Below are positions 1 through 9,479 of a stretch of 20,411 nucleotides of DNA, in pieces (within the stretch, counting starts at the first letter, position 1; every line of letters starts with the position of its first letter). The position numbers were made by a program, and so were the translations under genes. The notes under the pieces were generated by a model, which was given only the letters and a program-made list of their open reading frames with translations, was not told the origin of the DNA and made no database searches. The stretch is from Conidiobolus incongruus B7586 (Eukaryota > Entomophthoromycota > Entomophthoromycetes > Entomophthorales > Conidiobolaceae), in contig JNEM01016619.1 of assembly GCA_000697335.1 (NCBI GenBank), forward strand, positions 1-20,411. Reading direction: 5' to 3'.

Positions 1-195
1 ATGGAAATCACTCAACACGCCACTTACACCTGTACTTTCTGTGGTAAAGACGCCGTTAAGAGACGCGCCGTAGGTATCTGGTCCTGTAAGGGATGTAATA
101 AGACTATGGCCGGTGGTGCTTGGACCGTCTCCACTACCGCTGCTGCTACCGTCCGCAGTACCGTCCGTCGTCTTCGCGATCTTCTTGAAACTTAA
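1..195 (+). CDS. RPL43: Ribosomal protein eL43 (L37Ae), C-terminal part
   Basis: Structural protein of the large cytosolic ribosomal subunit. The 64 visible residues match the last 64 of a family normally about 92 residues long. The zinc ribbon is complete: Cys11-x2-Cys14 and Cys29-x2-Cys32, with the family signature KRRAVGIW between the pairs and AGGAWT after them. The ending [13 protein letters not shown] resembles fungal eL43 more than animal eL37A. The Met at position 1 aligns with residue 29 of the full protein, so it is not the true start; the basic N-terminus lies before the window. The stop is TAA at 193-195. Codons are richer in C and G than the surrounding DNA, as expected for a highly expressed gene. 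Confidence 0.95.
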   Translation: MEITQHATYTCTFCGKDAVKRRAVGIWSCKGCNKTMAGGAWTVSTTAAATVRSTVRRLRDLLET

Positions 196-1248
196 AAATT
201 CTCTGTTCTTAATAGTGTATTTTTGGTGGAATATTGGAATAAAATCATCAACCCTCAACTCTTTGGTTTGGATTTGACCCCACGATCCATTCAAGATAAG
301 ATATCATTCAGCAAACTGTATCATTATTTAACTAAACCTCTTATTCGCAGTACTTTTTTACTGACTGTTTTGAACTTTGATTTTTCATTGTTCATTCTTG
401 AGATTTATTTTAGATTTATGGGATCTTGATTCTCTGATCATTTATCAAACGCTAAATACCTTAATTTTCCCTGATACAATATTCTTTACAAAATCGGTTA
501 ATTTTATATATCATAGATACACCAAAACTCGAATCTAAATAGCCAAATCTTAGGTAACTTTGCATTATCTATTGAATTAATTTCTCTTGATTTTAGATGA
601 ATGAATCCTCGATTCATATCTATTCGGTTTTGATATTTATCTTTTATTTTTGTTATTATATTTAGTTGGTATTATTCTATTTTCAAAGTATCATTTGATA
701 TTTATAACGTTTTGATTCTTATATCGATTTCTGCATTCATTACTCTAATTTTAGTGTATAATTCAATTCCTTATTCTCCTTAAGATATATTTTCTGATTT
801 TAATATTCATTAAAATGTATTAGCGAACTTAAAAATACAACTGGCTTTCGGTCAATATTATATTATAGATATATTCAAGTTGATAATTTCTTGGTATTAA
901 TAGATAATAAAATATACAGTCGCGATGCTATTAATCCATTTGATACCTTGCTCTGATAATACCCATGAACAAGTATATCTTTAATATCATATTAATTTAT
1001 TCCGAATTATTCATTGAATTGCAATTTAATCCTTATATTATGATTGAAATTAATTTTTTTGTATTCACGATTATTAATATAATATGAATCTTTAATACAT
1101 TATTTGCATCATTGTTTTACCAAATCATATTATACACATTAATAAATATATTATTATCTGATACTTATTTCGAATATATAATGTAATCAAGCAATTAATA
1201 TAAATTATTGATTTCAGATATTTTTCCACTAAGTATTTCAATTTGAAA
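196..1248. other. AT-rich flank after RPL43, no convincing gene
   Basis: About 1 kb of AT-rich DNA that includes the RPL43 3' UTR. The RPL43 frame stays open for 77 more codons after its TAA and closes at a TGA at 427-429. The peptide resembles no family I know and is probably chance. No tRNA or other RNA gene was seen. The stretch keeps ordinary CA and TG dinucleotides, unlike the transposon block that begins at 1251. Confidence 0.5.
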
Positions 1249-1250
1249 TA

Positions 1251-1941
1251 TTAGTTCAGAAAGAAATGGCAAATTTTTTAATTTCTGATTTTTTAAACAT
1301 ATTGGTAGCTTTAAAAAATTAATTATGTATATAAATATATAAGAGAATTAATATTTTTAAACTATGTATAATTCATAATTATTTTTTGATAAATTTAAGT
1401 AAAACCATATTAAAAAATATTTTTTTATTTTAAAGAATTATCTAAATAATTTAATATTTATTATTTATGTATATTATATATATTAAAGTTTAAACTGAAA
1501 TTAATCAATAAAAATATAAAAAAAATACCATATAATTTAAAAAAAAACTTAAAAGAAAATTAAAGTAGTTATATCTAAATAAAACTTATTTAAATATAAT
1601 TAAAAACAGAGGTTTTTATAATAAATCATTATAAATAATGAATTTTTAATTCTTTTATTTCAAAACAAAACAAAATACTAAGTTAAAATAATCTCCTCTA
1701 TAAATTCTGATAAACAAATGTTAATTGTAATAATATATTATAATAGTATATAATTTTCTTATTTAATTTTTAAAGGTAAATTAATTAATAATATTTTTAT
1801 ATTATTTTTTTAAATAAAATAATATATAATTAATATCTTTATTAAAAATTAAAAATACCTATTATTTTACATAATAATTATAAAATACATAATGTTAAAT
1901 TTATAAAAATTTTCTAATTAAAAAATTACTATTATATACTA
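1251..1941 (+). mobile_element. Mariner transposon copy A, 5' part, heavily mutated
   Basis: Left part of a mariner element. It starts directly after a TA dinucleotide (1249-1250) with an end that aligns to the start of copy B at 4011; both share the string AAATTTTTTAATTT near the tip. Internal segments also match B, for example the ILKFKLKL-coding stretch near 1480 and the block around 1855-1930 before the second catalytic Asp. It is shorter than B because an internal segment is missing. No reading frame is open. At 1940-1941 it is interrupted by the Tc1-like element. About 70 bases after that element (3498-3565) still resemble the next part of mariner, so this is one element split by insertion. 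Confidence 0.75.
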
Positions 1942-1970
1942 GCCTGCAAAAGTAAGTCATAAAATCAAAA
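1942..1970 (+). repeat. Left terminal inverted repeat of the Tc1-like element
   Basis: Begins GCCTGCAAAAGTAAGTCATA after the TA duplication. It is the less mutated of the two ends. Confidence 0.85.
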
Positions 1971-2259
1971 TTACTTAAATATTTACTTATATCTTAAACA
2001 ATTCCTAATTAAATAAATTTAAACTAAAATATATAATTTACCTATATTAATTAATTATAACTAACTATATTTCATTATATTATATTAATTATTGGTTAAT
2101 ATATCAAAACCTAAAATTTAACCAAGATAAGTCATAAATTTACAGGTTTATAAGTTAAAAAGGTATAAATAACAATACTTATATATATCTTTTTTTTCTT
2201 TTGTTGTATTATATATATTATAAAACTAATAAGCTAATATTTTAAAAATAATATTATAA

Positions 2260-3270
2260 TGTTTAAATCTCTCTTTAAAAAAGTTTACTTATAAATTAAT
2301 TAACTTTATAATAAAAATAAATCAACTAATGAGATTGTTAAAATTACTAGTGTTAGCTAATCTACTATAGTTAAGGTTATTAAGAATAATGTTAAAGAAA
2401 CACTTAAACTAAAACTTAAGTGTATTAAAATTATAGATAAATATGATAAAAAGTATATTTGTAGATTAGTTAATACAGGTAAGTATAATACTATTCTAAA
2501 AGTATAACAAGAATTATAAAACTATACAAGAATATTAATTAGTATTAATATTATTATATGTGTTTTATATTAAAATAAATACCATTTATATTTTAAAAAA
2601 ACACCTTTAATTAAAAAAGTCTTATTGTAAAACTAGGTGGGAGTTTAAATGTTAACACTAAAGTTAAATTAAAACTAACTAGAGTAAAGTTATTTAATCT
2701 AATGAAACAAAAATATATCTTAATAAATCTAATAAAAAAGCTAAATGTTTCAAAAAAGATAAAGAATTACTTTATAACCATTATGTTATTATAACCCAAA
2801 AATATAATAATGGGTTAATTATAATTTAAAGATATATATTATCTTTAGATATAAGGTATTTTTGTAGGGTTGATAAAAAAATTAATGCTAAGATATACTA
2901 AAGTATTCTAAATAATAAATTGAAAAAAACTATTGAGTGGTATAAATTAAAAAAATCAAATATTATTTTCTAACAAGATAATACACCTTATTATACTATA
3001 AATTCTATTATTAAATAGCTTAAAAATAACAAATTAACTATTATAAAATAAACTTTTCAATCTTTTAATTTTAACCTAATTAAATATTTTTAGGATCAAT
3101 TAAAAAAAATTAAAACTTTCCCCCTAGCAAAAAATTTAAATCAACTTTAAAAGTATATTTAAGAAGATTAGAATAATATTAGTTTTGTTTAATATAAGAA
3201 GCTAGTTGATTCTATACCCTATAAACTTAAAGAAATTAGAAAAGCAAAAGGTAGATATATTAGATATTAA
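2260..3270 (+). pseudogene. Degraded Tc1-like transposase
   Basis: A cut-and-paste transposase relic. Near the start it codes NEIVKITSVS followed by STIVKVIKNN, which fits the helix-turn-helix DNA-binding domain. The catalytic domain shows QDNTPYYT (compare QDNAPxHT in active Tc1 enzymes), with the second Asp codon GAT at 2977-2979. The third acidic position falls at 3082-3084, 34 residues later, where AAA (Lys) replaces the expected Glu. A stop TAA at 2971-2973 replaces a Gln codon just before QDN, and a TAG at 3091-3093 replaces Trp or Gln. Most lesions can be explained by C-to-T or G-to-A. It cannot be functional. Confidence 0.8.
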
Positions 3271-3466
3271 TTTTTCTATCAATACTAAAACCTATAAATT
3301 TATAACTTATCTTAAATATACTTTTAGTGTTAATATATCAATTAATAATTAATTAAATTCAACTATATATATTATATTATAAATAAAAAATATATATTAA
3401 TTATATAGTTTAATATAAGTTTATTCAAATTAGAATTGATTAAGATATTAATAAAAATGTATATAT

Positions 3467-3495
3467 TTTTAATTTTATAACTTATTTTTGTAGGC
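3467..3495 (-). repeat. Right terminal inverted repeat of the Tc1-like element
   Basis: The reverse complement starts GCCTACAAAAATAAGTTATA and matches the left end at 25 of 29 positions. All four differences are A or T here against G or C in the left end. Confidence 0.85.
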
Positions 3496-3497
3496 TA

Positions 3498-4008
3498 GTG
3501 TATTTAGTATATTTATATAAAAACTAAATAAGTATATGATGATTATAAGTTTAAGCAACTATATATAATATTCCCTAAATATATTTATAATATAAAAAGC
3601 TATAATTATCATTAAAATCCTATAATTAAAACAGCTTATATTTTAATATAAATCTTAAGACTTTATAAAAAAACTCAAAAAAAGAAATTATAGTGTTAGA
3701 TATAATTTAATAAAAAGTAAGGAGAGAATAATATCTTTTTCTTTAATTTCACTAGATATAAATTTGCTAAATAATTAATTCTATATTATAACTTTTTTTA
3801 TAATCTTAAATAAAGAAATATATTATATTGTTAGACAATAGTCAATATAATTTATTAATATAGAAATAAATATTTTATTTAAAATATAATTTTTAAGCAA
3901 ATTAGATATTTCTAATAAATTATATAATATAAATTTGATAAACAAATTATAATAAATTATAAAGGTTTATCAGTAAAAAATAATGTCTTCAAATTAATTA
4001 TTAATTAA
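3498..4008. other. Unidentified degraded repeat-like segment
   Basis: About the first 70 bases look like continuation of mariner copy A (AGTATATT and GATTATAA strings at the expected places). The rest, between the Tc1-like element and mariner B, matches nothing I recognise. From about 3596 one + strand frame runs roughly 135 codons with many TAA and TAG but no TGA, which would fit another element ORF degraded by C-to-T change. Composition is as extreme as in the neighbouring transposons. Confidence 0.35.
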
Positions 4009-4010
4009 TA

Positions 4011-5333
4011 TTACTATAGAATCAAAGAAATAAGAAATTTTTTAATTTTTGATTTTTCAAACATATTATTAGTTTCAAATAAGTAAATATATACAAAACA
4101 AATAAGAAAATAAATAGTTTTGAATTATATATATATATATATATATATATAATAATTTATTTGATTAAAAAATTTATTTTTTAAAATTAATTATTTAATA
4201 TAATTATATTTAAACTAAATAGTAACTATCAAAAGTTTTATATTTTAGTATTAGTAAAACTTAACCACAAACCCTTAAAAATCATTTAAAATTTACAAAC
4301 AGCTTTTAGTAATAAAACATTATCTAAATTAACAATTTATAGCTAGGTAAATTACTTTAAAACTAAAAAAGAAACTACCTAAAACCTGTTAAAATCTAAA
4401 AAACTAATTTTAACCATTACTCTTCTAATTAGTAATAAAGTAAAAAATTATATTAAAAAGTACTTTTTTATTTTAATTAGAGAATTATCAAGACACTTTA
4501 ATATTAGTTACATAAGTATTTTATATATATTAAAGTTTAAATTAAAATTAATTAATAAAAATATAAAATAAATAGCTTATAATTTAACTAAAGCTTAAAA
4601 AAAACTAGAGTAGCTATTGTTAAACAAAGTTTATTAAGGTATAACTAGAAACTAAAGCTTTTACAGTGAATTATTACAATTAATGAATTTTAAATTCTTT
4701 TGTATAATCTTTTATTAAAACATAAATCAAAATATTAGATTAAGCTAAATCAACCCCCTCTATAAATTTCTTTAAATAAACATTTTATTGATAAGTGAAT
4801 ATTAATTATAGTAATAAATTATAATATCATATGCTATTCTTATTTAGTTTTTAAAAGAAAATCTATTAATAGTAAACTTTATATTTCTTTTTTAAATAAA
4901 ACTATTTCTAATTAGTATTCTTAATATAATTTGAGAAAACCTATTATTTTGCATGATAATTATAAAATACATAAATCTAAAGTTGTAAAAAACTTTCTAA
5001 TTAAAAATAACTGGAAAAAACTACCACATCTAGTATATTTTTTAGATTATAACCTATATAATTATAATTGTTTTAGGCAATTAAAAAACTAGCTTTTAGG
5101 AAAGAAAATTTTTACAAAAAAATTTAATTAGTTTGTAAAATATCAAATTTTAGTCTTTAATAAAAAGAGTTATTTTTTAAGTGTTAGATCTTTACTAAAA
5201 ATATAGCAAAAAGTTATTAGAGATAAAAGAAATTATTAATTTTATAATATATATCTATTTTTACTTTTTATATATTAAAATATTTATTTTTTTTCAATCA
5301 CAAAAAATTCCTATTATTTAAATTACAAAGTAA
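4011..5333 (+). mobile_element. Mariner transposon copy B, full length, inactivated
   Basis: A 1323-bp element flanked by TA at 4009-4010 and 5334-5335, the usual mariner length. Its ends form an imperfect inverted repeat (TTACTATAGAAT on the left; TTACTTTGTAATTTAAATAA as reverse complement on the right). The transposase relic runs + from about 4230 to 5240. It includes a stretch like the mariner WVPHxL motif (IAYNLTKA near 4580, Trp lost), LHDN with the second catalytic Asp near 4955, and the SPDYNPCDY region near 5045. Stops interrupt the frame, for example AAT-TAG-TTT where copy C has AAT-TGG-TTT. The last 490 bp align without gaps to copy C. Confidence 0.9.
4126..4151 (+). repeat. (TA)13 microsatellite
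   Basis: Thirteen uninterrupted TA units inside mariner copy B, before its transposase region. Probably expanded after insertion, since copy A has no such run at the matching place. Confidence 0.95.
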
Positions 5334-5440
5334 TACCTTAATTTAAATAGTTGAATTAATTTATTTTTCAGAAAAAAAGAAATAAATATATATTTAATTA
5401 CTATGTAATTAATAATAAGTAAATAAATTAATAAAAAAAA

Positions 5441-5740
5441 GTATATTATGATAATTTATTAGATTATAACTTATATGATTATAATTATTTTATATAATTA
5501 AAAAATATACTTATAAGAAAAAGATTTTTATAAACAAATTTATTTATGAAATATTAAATTTCAGTCTTTAAAAAAACTGTTTTTTAAGTGTTAAAAGCTT
5601 GTTAAAAGTATAGCAAAGATCTATTAATAATTAAAATGAGTATTAATTTTATATTATATATTAGTTTTTATAAATCATATATTAATATCTTTATTTAATT
5701 TATATTTTAAAATTTTGTCATTATTTAATTTTTGTACTAA
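5441..5740 (+). mobile_element. Mariner copy D, 3' fragment
   Basis: A third mariner tail in the same orientation as B. It aligns with the region from GTATATT of the catalytic core to the right end, which stops at 5740 before TA (5741-5742). Shared marks include AATTTCAGTC, CTGTTTTTTA and the final ATTATTTAA. It is more diverged than B and has small gaps. The 5' part is missing; 5336-5440 between B and D holds nothing recognisable. Confidence 0.75.
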
Positions 5741-5742
5741 TA

Positions 5743-6855
5743 TTTCAAAAATTAAATGAAATTTTCTTGACTTAAAATAAAAATTTTAATAATTTCTATT
5801 CTAATTAAAATACACTTGTATTGTTAGTTCTGATTGTTTATTATTAATCTTTGATGAATTTTTATCAACATTTGATATAAATTGATATTAAATTAACCCT
5901 TCTACTAAACAATCTATTTAGATTGGTAAATTAGATGATTAAGGGGGAATTTGTTTTTAAATGATTTAAAAGCCTGAGTGAAAAAATATGGTCTCTTTAT
6001 GCTTGATCCTATAAAACAAGCACCAGTAAAATCTAGAGAATAAGACTTTAATAAACTTTGGAGAATTTTTTTTATATTTAATGAATATGTTTAAAATCAT
6101 TTATATTTGAACAAATATCATAGTGTAATTAGATTTGAAGGATTTTATTCTGGTAAATTTTGAATCAGTATTATCAATTCGATTTTATTGAAATATCATT
6201 GAGAATTATTTTAGGATTTAATTATTATACATGCTATATTTAAAGCACATTGCTGGTATGTAGTATTATGATTATAATATTGATATACTCTATTGGATAT
6301 AAATCAATTAGATATATAGTTATTTCAGATTGTGAGTATTTTTATTGGTCAATGACCAATTAATACCACTGAAAATTATAAAAACCATATTAAAATTAAT
6401 GTGCAAGAACAAGAAATATTATTTTAAATTTATTTGTATTAATCAAATGTATTCAATTTATATAGTAAACATTGTGGTGATTTTAAGATATCTCTTTAGG
6501 AATATTGAACCCAAATTTTACTTAATTTCAATTTGGTTTATATAGTTAATGTAATGCAATTTAATATTAAAAAAGTTGATTGGATTAAATAATATTTTAA
6601 AATTTGGCTAATTGTTATAATTGTTCAATTATGCAATAGTAGCGTTTCATTATTTTATAATAGTGTATAAATGATAATGGTGCGTGTATTATCCAATTAA
6701 AATCATCGATTACAATTGTAATAATTAGAAAATAATAACATTGTTAATAATAAACTGATGATAAAATTTAAATTGTTTATTTAAACATACAGTTCTAATG
6801 AATATTTACTATATAAGAGATATTGAATTGAAATAAAAAACAGGGGAAAACTAAT
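5743..6855. other. AT-rich intergenic stretch with one weak relic
   Basis: About 1.1 kb without an intact gene. A possible coding relic at 5978-6168 is listed separately. A short open frame at 6345-6545 is rich in Ile, Tyr and Lys and looks like translated AT-rich DNA. CA and TG dinucleotides return to normal here, marking the end of the transposon block. Confidence 0.4.
5978..6168 (+). pseudogene. Possible coding relic, family unknown
   Basis: One frame reads as a plausible protein (YGLFMLDPIKQAPVKSRE, then DFNKLWRIFF and YHSVIRFEGFYSGK) with only two TAA codons inside, then ends at TGA. Amino-acid variety is higher than in neighbouring translated DNA. I do not recognise the family, and chance remains possible. 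Confidence 0.25.
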
Positions 6856-7165
6856 ATGACTCAAATATCATTGATCATCCCTAATCATCGTTTTTCATAC
6901 AAAATGAAATATATAGACATGCAACTTTAGGCGTATTAATGTAAGATGTTTAACAATTCAGGATGGCCTTTTAAAATTACTTATCCTGAATCCAAAGGCA
7001 AGATTCTAGCCAATCAAATGAATTGGCCCAGTCTGTACGATTCAAAACCATCATTCACCATTTATTTCAATTAATAAAAATTGAATTATTTTCAATTCTC
7101 ATGGGAATTACAACCCAATTAAAACTGTTCAGCTATTTAAATCATTGGGAAATTCAAACTTGACT
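6856..7165 (+). pseudogene. Possible coding relic upstream of the Ral gene
   Basis: From an ATG at 6856 one frame reads about 100 codons interrupted only by TAA or TAG, never TGA. It includes a GC-richer core coding GWPFKITYPESKGK and NQMNWPSLYDSK. No family is recognised. It lies in the 420 bp before the Ral start, so part of it could instead be Ral promoter or 5' leader. Confidence 0.25.
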
Positions 7166-7273
7166 AGTTTTTTAAGTTTAACAAAACAGTGTAGATATAT
7201 TTAAGTCATAATTATAATATTATTCCTTTCAAAGGTTTTTTAATTAATTTTTAACCAGAGTTCAATTTTCAAA

Positions 7274-7978
7274 ATGGTTAAAAGGAGATCGGAACAATCT
7301 ATGCCTCTTCACAAAGTTATTATGGTAGGTTCTGGTGGTGTTGGTAAATCTGCACTTACTCTTCAATACATGTACTCCGACTTCGTTGAAGAATACGATC
7401 CCACCAAAGCTGACTCCTATCGTAAAAAGGTTATTTTAGATAACCAAGAAGTTCAAATTGATATTTTAGATACTGCTGGTCAAGAAGAATATGCTGCTGT
7501 AAGTCCATAAGTCTAACTCCACTTATTTGTTTATTTATTTTAATTATTGTAGATTCGTGATAATTATTACCGTAGTGGAGAAGGGTTTTTATGTGTATTT
7601 TCAATAACTGAATACGAATCCTTTTTACATACTGACGAATTTAGAGATCAAATAATTCGAGTTTTAGACGATCCCAAAGTAATTTTAATTTTTTTACTTA
7701 TCAATTTTGATATTGACATTTCCTATAATTAGGTTCCATTTATTTTAATTGGAAATAAAATCGATTTGAATCATTTACGTAAAGTATCTAGGGAAGAAGC
7801 TGAAGCTAAAGCTAAGGAATGGGGTTGTCCATATGTCGAAACTAGTGTTAAAGAGAGGATTAACGTTGATGAAGTATATACTGATATAATGCGTAAAATT
7901 CAAGCTAGAAAACCTTCGGGCGACGGGGGTAATTCCAATCAACCCAAGAAGAAAAAGTCCAAATGTATGATTCTTTAA
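7274..7978 (+). CDS. Ral-type small GTPase, three exons
   Basis: Exons 7274-7498, 7553-7678 and 7733-7978 give 198 residues, a normal length for the family. Ral is a membrane-bound molecular switch that, in animals, controls exocyst-dependent secretion. All GTP-binding motifs are present: GSGGVGKS (19-26), effector region [12 protein letters not shown] (41-52), DTAGQE (66-71), NKID (125-128) and ETSVK (153-157). The effector Lys-Ala-Asp is the Ral hallmark; Ras has IED there. [13 protein letters not shown] (82-94) is also Ral-like. The tail has a run of lysines and ends CMIL, a CAAX box whose final Leu predicts geranylgeranylation. I chose the first ATG (context AAAATGG); an inner Met10 at 7301 is possible. 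The TAA directly after CMIL shows the standard code is used. Fungal Rsr1/Ras-like proteins are the main alternative. Confidence 0.95.
7499..7552 (+). other. Ral intron 1 (54 nt)
   Basis: Starts GTAAGTCC and ends ATTGTAG. It lies between codons 75 and 76 (phase 0). Removing it joins EEYAA to IRDNYYRS, the conserved switch II continuation. Confidence 0.93.
7679..7732 (+). other. Ral intron 2 (54 nt)
   Basis: Starts GTAATTTT and ends AATTAG, phase 0. Removing it joins DDPK to [11 protein letters not shown]. It has the same length as intron 1. Confidence 0.93.
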
Positions 7979-8165
7979 ATTGATTCAGCTTCTCCTTCCA
8001 TCGAAGAGCTTTCTCACATGTTCTAACCATTTCAATTGTTAAATAATTTCTATTCATTTAGCTCTTATTAACTTCCATTCTATATATACCAGCTTATATT
8101 CTTCATCTGTAGCCACTCAATTTTTTTTCTATTTTGTTAATAGTTGTTCTCCAAATTTCAATTTG

Positions 8166-8207
8166 AAAATTCAAGTTAATGATATCTAGTTAAATAACTT
8201 GAATTTT
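8166..8207. repeat. Inverted repeat, 13-bp perfect arms
   Basis: AAAATTCAAGTTA (8166-8178) and TAACTTGAATTTT (8195-8207) are exact reverse complements around a 16-nt loop. It lies about 190 bp after the Ral stop codon. Possible roles are 3' end processing or a decayed inverted-repeat element; none is shown. Confidence 0.8.
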
Positions 8208-8230
8208 ATCTTGATTATACTTAATCATAT

Positions 8231-8254
8231 ATATCATTTAAATTTAAATGATAT
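8231..8254. repeat. 24-bp perfect palindrome
   Basis: ATATCATTTAAA is followed directly by its exact reverse complement, with no spacer. It lies 23 bp after the inverted repeat that ends at 8207. Confidence 0.85.
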
Positions 8255-8780
8255 TATATCAATAATTCAATTATTTTTAACCTATTTAAATATCCTTATT
8301 AAAATGAATAATCTATATTTTAAATTTGATATTTATTTTTTATACTTTAACATTGTTTGATATAAATTTTAATTAATTTGAATGTTAATTATTAAAAATT
8401 ATATTTTTTTATCTTATAAAATTTCATATCAATTTGGGTATACATATAATTTTAGCTGAATTATATTCATAATGAAATTACATTTGAATGATATCATTTT
8501 ATGATTTACATTTATTAATATTAAAACAATATTTATTCCACAGTTATTCACTTTCTAATTAAATCAATTGCCAAGCTTTTTTAATTAAAGAAAAATGAAC
8601 TTGATCAATAACAATTATACTTCAAATTTATATAGTTTAAAAATTAAAATTTGTATCTTATTTTCAAAAATTGTCATTATTTTTAATGTTTCTTAATTAT
8701 TGATTTAATGATGTCATATATAGCGGGTACATAGTTTTCTCATAAGTAGTCTTCAAAAATCCATTCAGAATTATTAAAAT

Positions 8781-8945
8781 ATGAGAACTATTTTGTTGAT
8801 TTTGTTGTTCTTGCTATTGTATTCAGTTTTTATTGCCCATTTAATATTCTTTAATATACAAGACTTATTGTATACATATCTTTTATTCAATATTGAAAAA
8901 TTTCATTCCATGAACTTAGAATTGTTGGATTTTTTATTCTACTAA
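8781..8945 (+). CDS. Small signal-peptide-like ORF, doubtful
   Basis: Fifty-four codons opening with MRTILLILLFLLL, which looks like a secretion signal or membrane anchor, closed by TAA. A TATATA string lies about 65 bp upstream. The rest of the peptide matches nothing known. T-rich DNA readily encodes Leu/Ile/Phe runs, so this could be chance or the start of a decayed secreted-protein gene. Confidence 0.2.
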   Translation: MRTILLILLFLLLYSVFIAHLIFFNIQDLLYTYLLFNIEKFHSMNLELLDFLFY

Positions 8946-9141
8946 CATTGGAAGAATATGAGTATTTATTTTGAAAAATCCCATTCTAAAATTTTTTTTA
9001 ATGTATGAGAAATATTTGGTTATTTGGTTGAAGTAATTTTTTGAATCAGTCGATTTAATATTACTTAAAAGACTTGATGAGATTGTAAACGTCTATACTT
9101 TAATGTTAAATAAAAATCTAAAAGAACTTAGCTCAAGGCGC

Positions 9142-9178
9142 TGATATCTTCCATGACGAATACCGGCATTCGATATCA
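9142..9178. repeat. Imperfect inverted repeat in a GC-richer patch
   Basis: TGATATC (9142-9148) and GAAT (9158-9161) pair with ATTC-GATATCA (9168-9178), giving eleven pairs with a 9-nt bulge on the left arm and the loop ACCGGC. No function is apparent. Confidence 0.55.
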
Positions 9179-9479
9179 TTAAGATCAATCAATGAAAAAA
9201 AATCAACTTTCTCATAACTATCAATACAGTCTGGTTGCTAAGGTCAATACTTTAATCATGAAATATGACAATGGTATATTGAATGTCTGAAAGTATAGTT
9301 CTCTATATTAATTTGTGTTAATGTTCAAAAAATAATCCATTATAAACCTAATGATTATTCCAACCTTTTTGAATTGGGAATTTCAAACTATATTGAGTTT
9401 TTGAGCTTTAATAATCACAGTATTGATGATATGGATTTCATCAGCTTATCATCAATTTCATTAACAGACATATACAACC

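Larger units (their letters stand above)
1942..3495 (+). mobile_element. Complete but inactive Tc1-like DNA transposon
   Basis: A 1554-bp element flanked on both sides by TA (1940-1941 and 3496-3497), the target duplication of the Tc1/mariner superfamily. Its ends are inverted repeats of 29 bp, 25 identical; the four differences are all G/A or C/T. Inside is a degraded transposase on the + strand with DD34E spacing, which makes it Tc1-like rather than mariner. It sits inside mariner copy A and so is the younger insertion. Size and layout are normal for Tc1 elements. Confidence 0.85.
7979..9479. other. Ral 3' flank and gene-poor spacer
   Basis: The first about 150 bases are T-rich and presumably the Ral 3' UTR. 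After that come two strong inverted repeats (8166-8207, 8231-8254), a short signal-peptide-like frame (8781-8945) and, from about 9060, pieces of coding-like sequence broken between frames (for example RLDEIVNVYTLMLNKNLKE near 9070). The last may be upstream exons of the USP relic that begins at 9480. No intact gene was seen. Confidence 0.4.

Noticed and set aside
6345-6545. Open frame of 66 codons on the + strand
   Set aside because: Almost only Ile, Tyr, Lys, Asn and Phe, no motif, no splice context; looks like translated AT-rich DNA.
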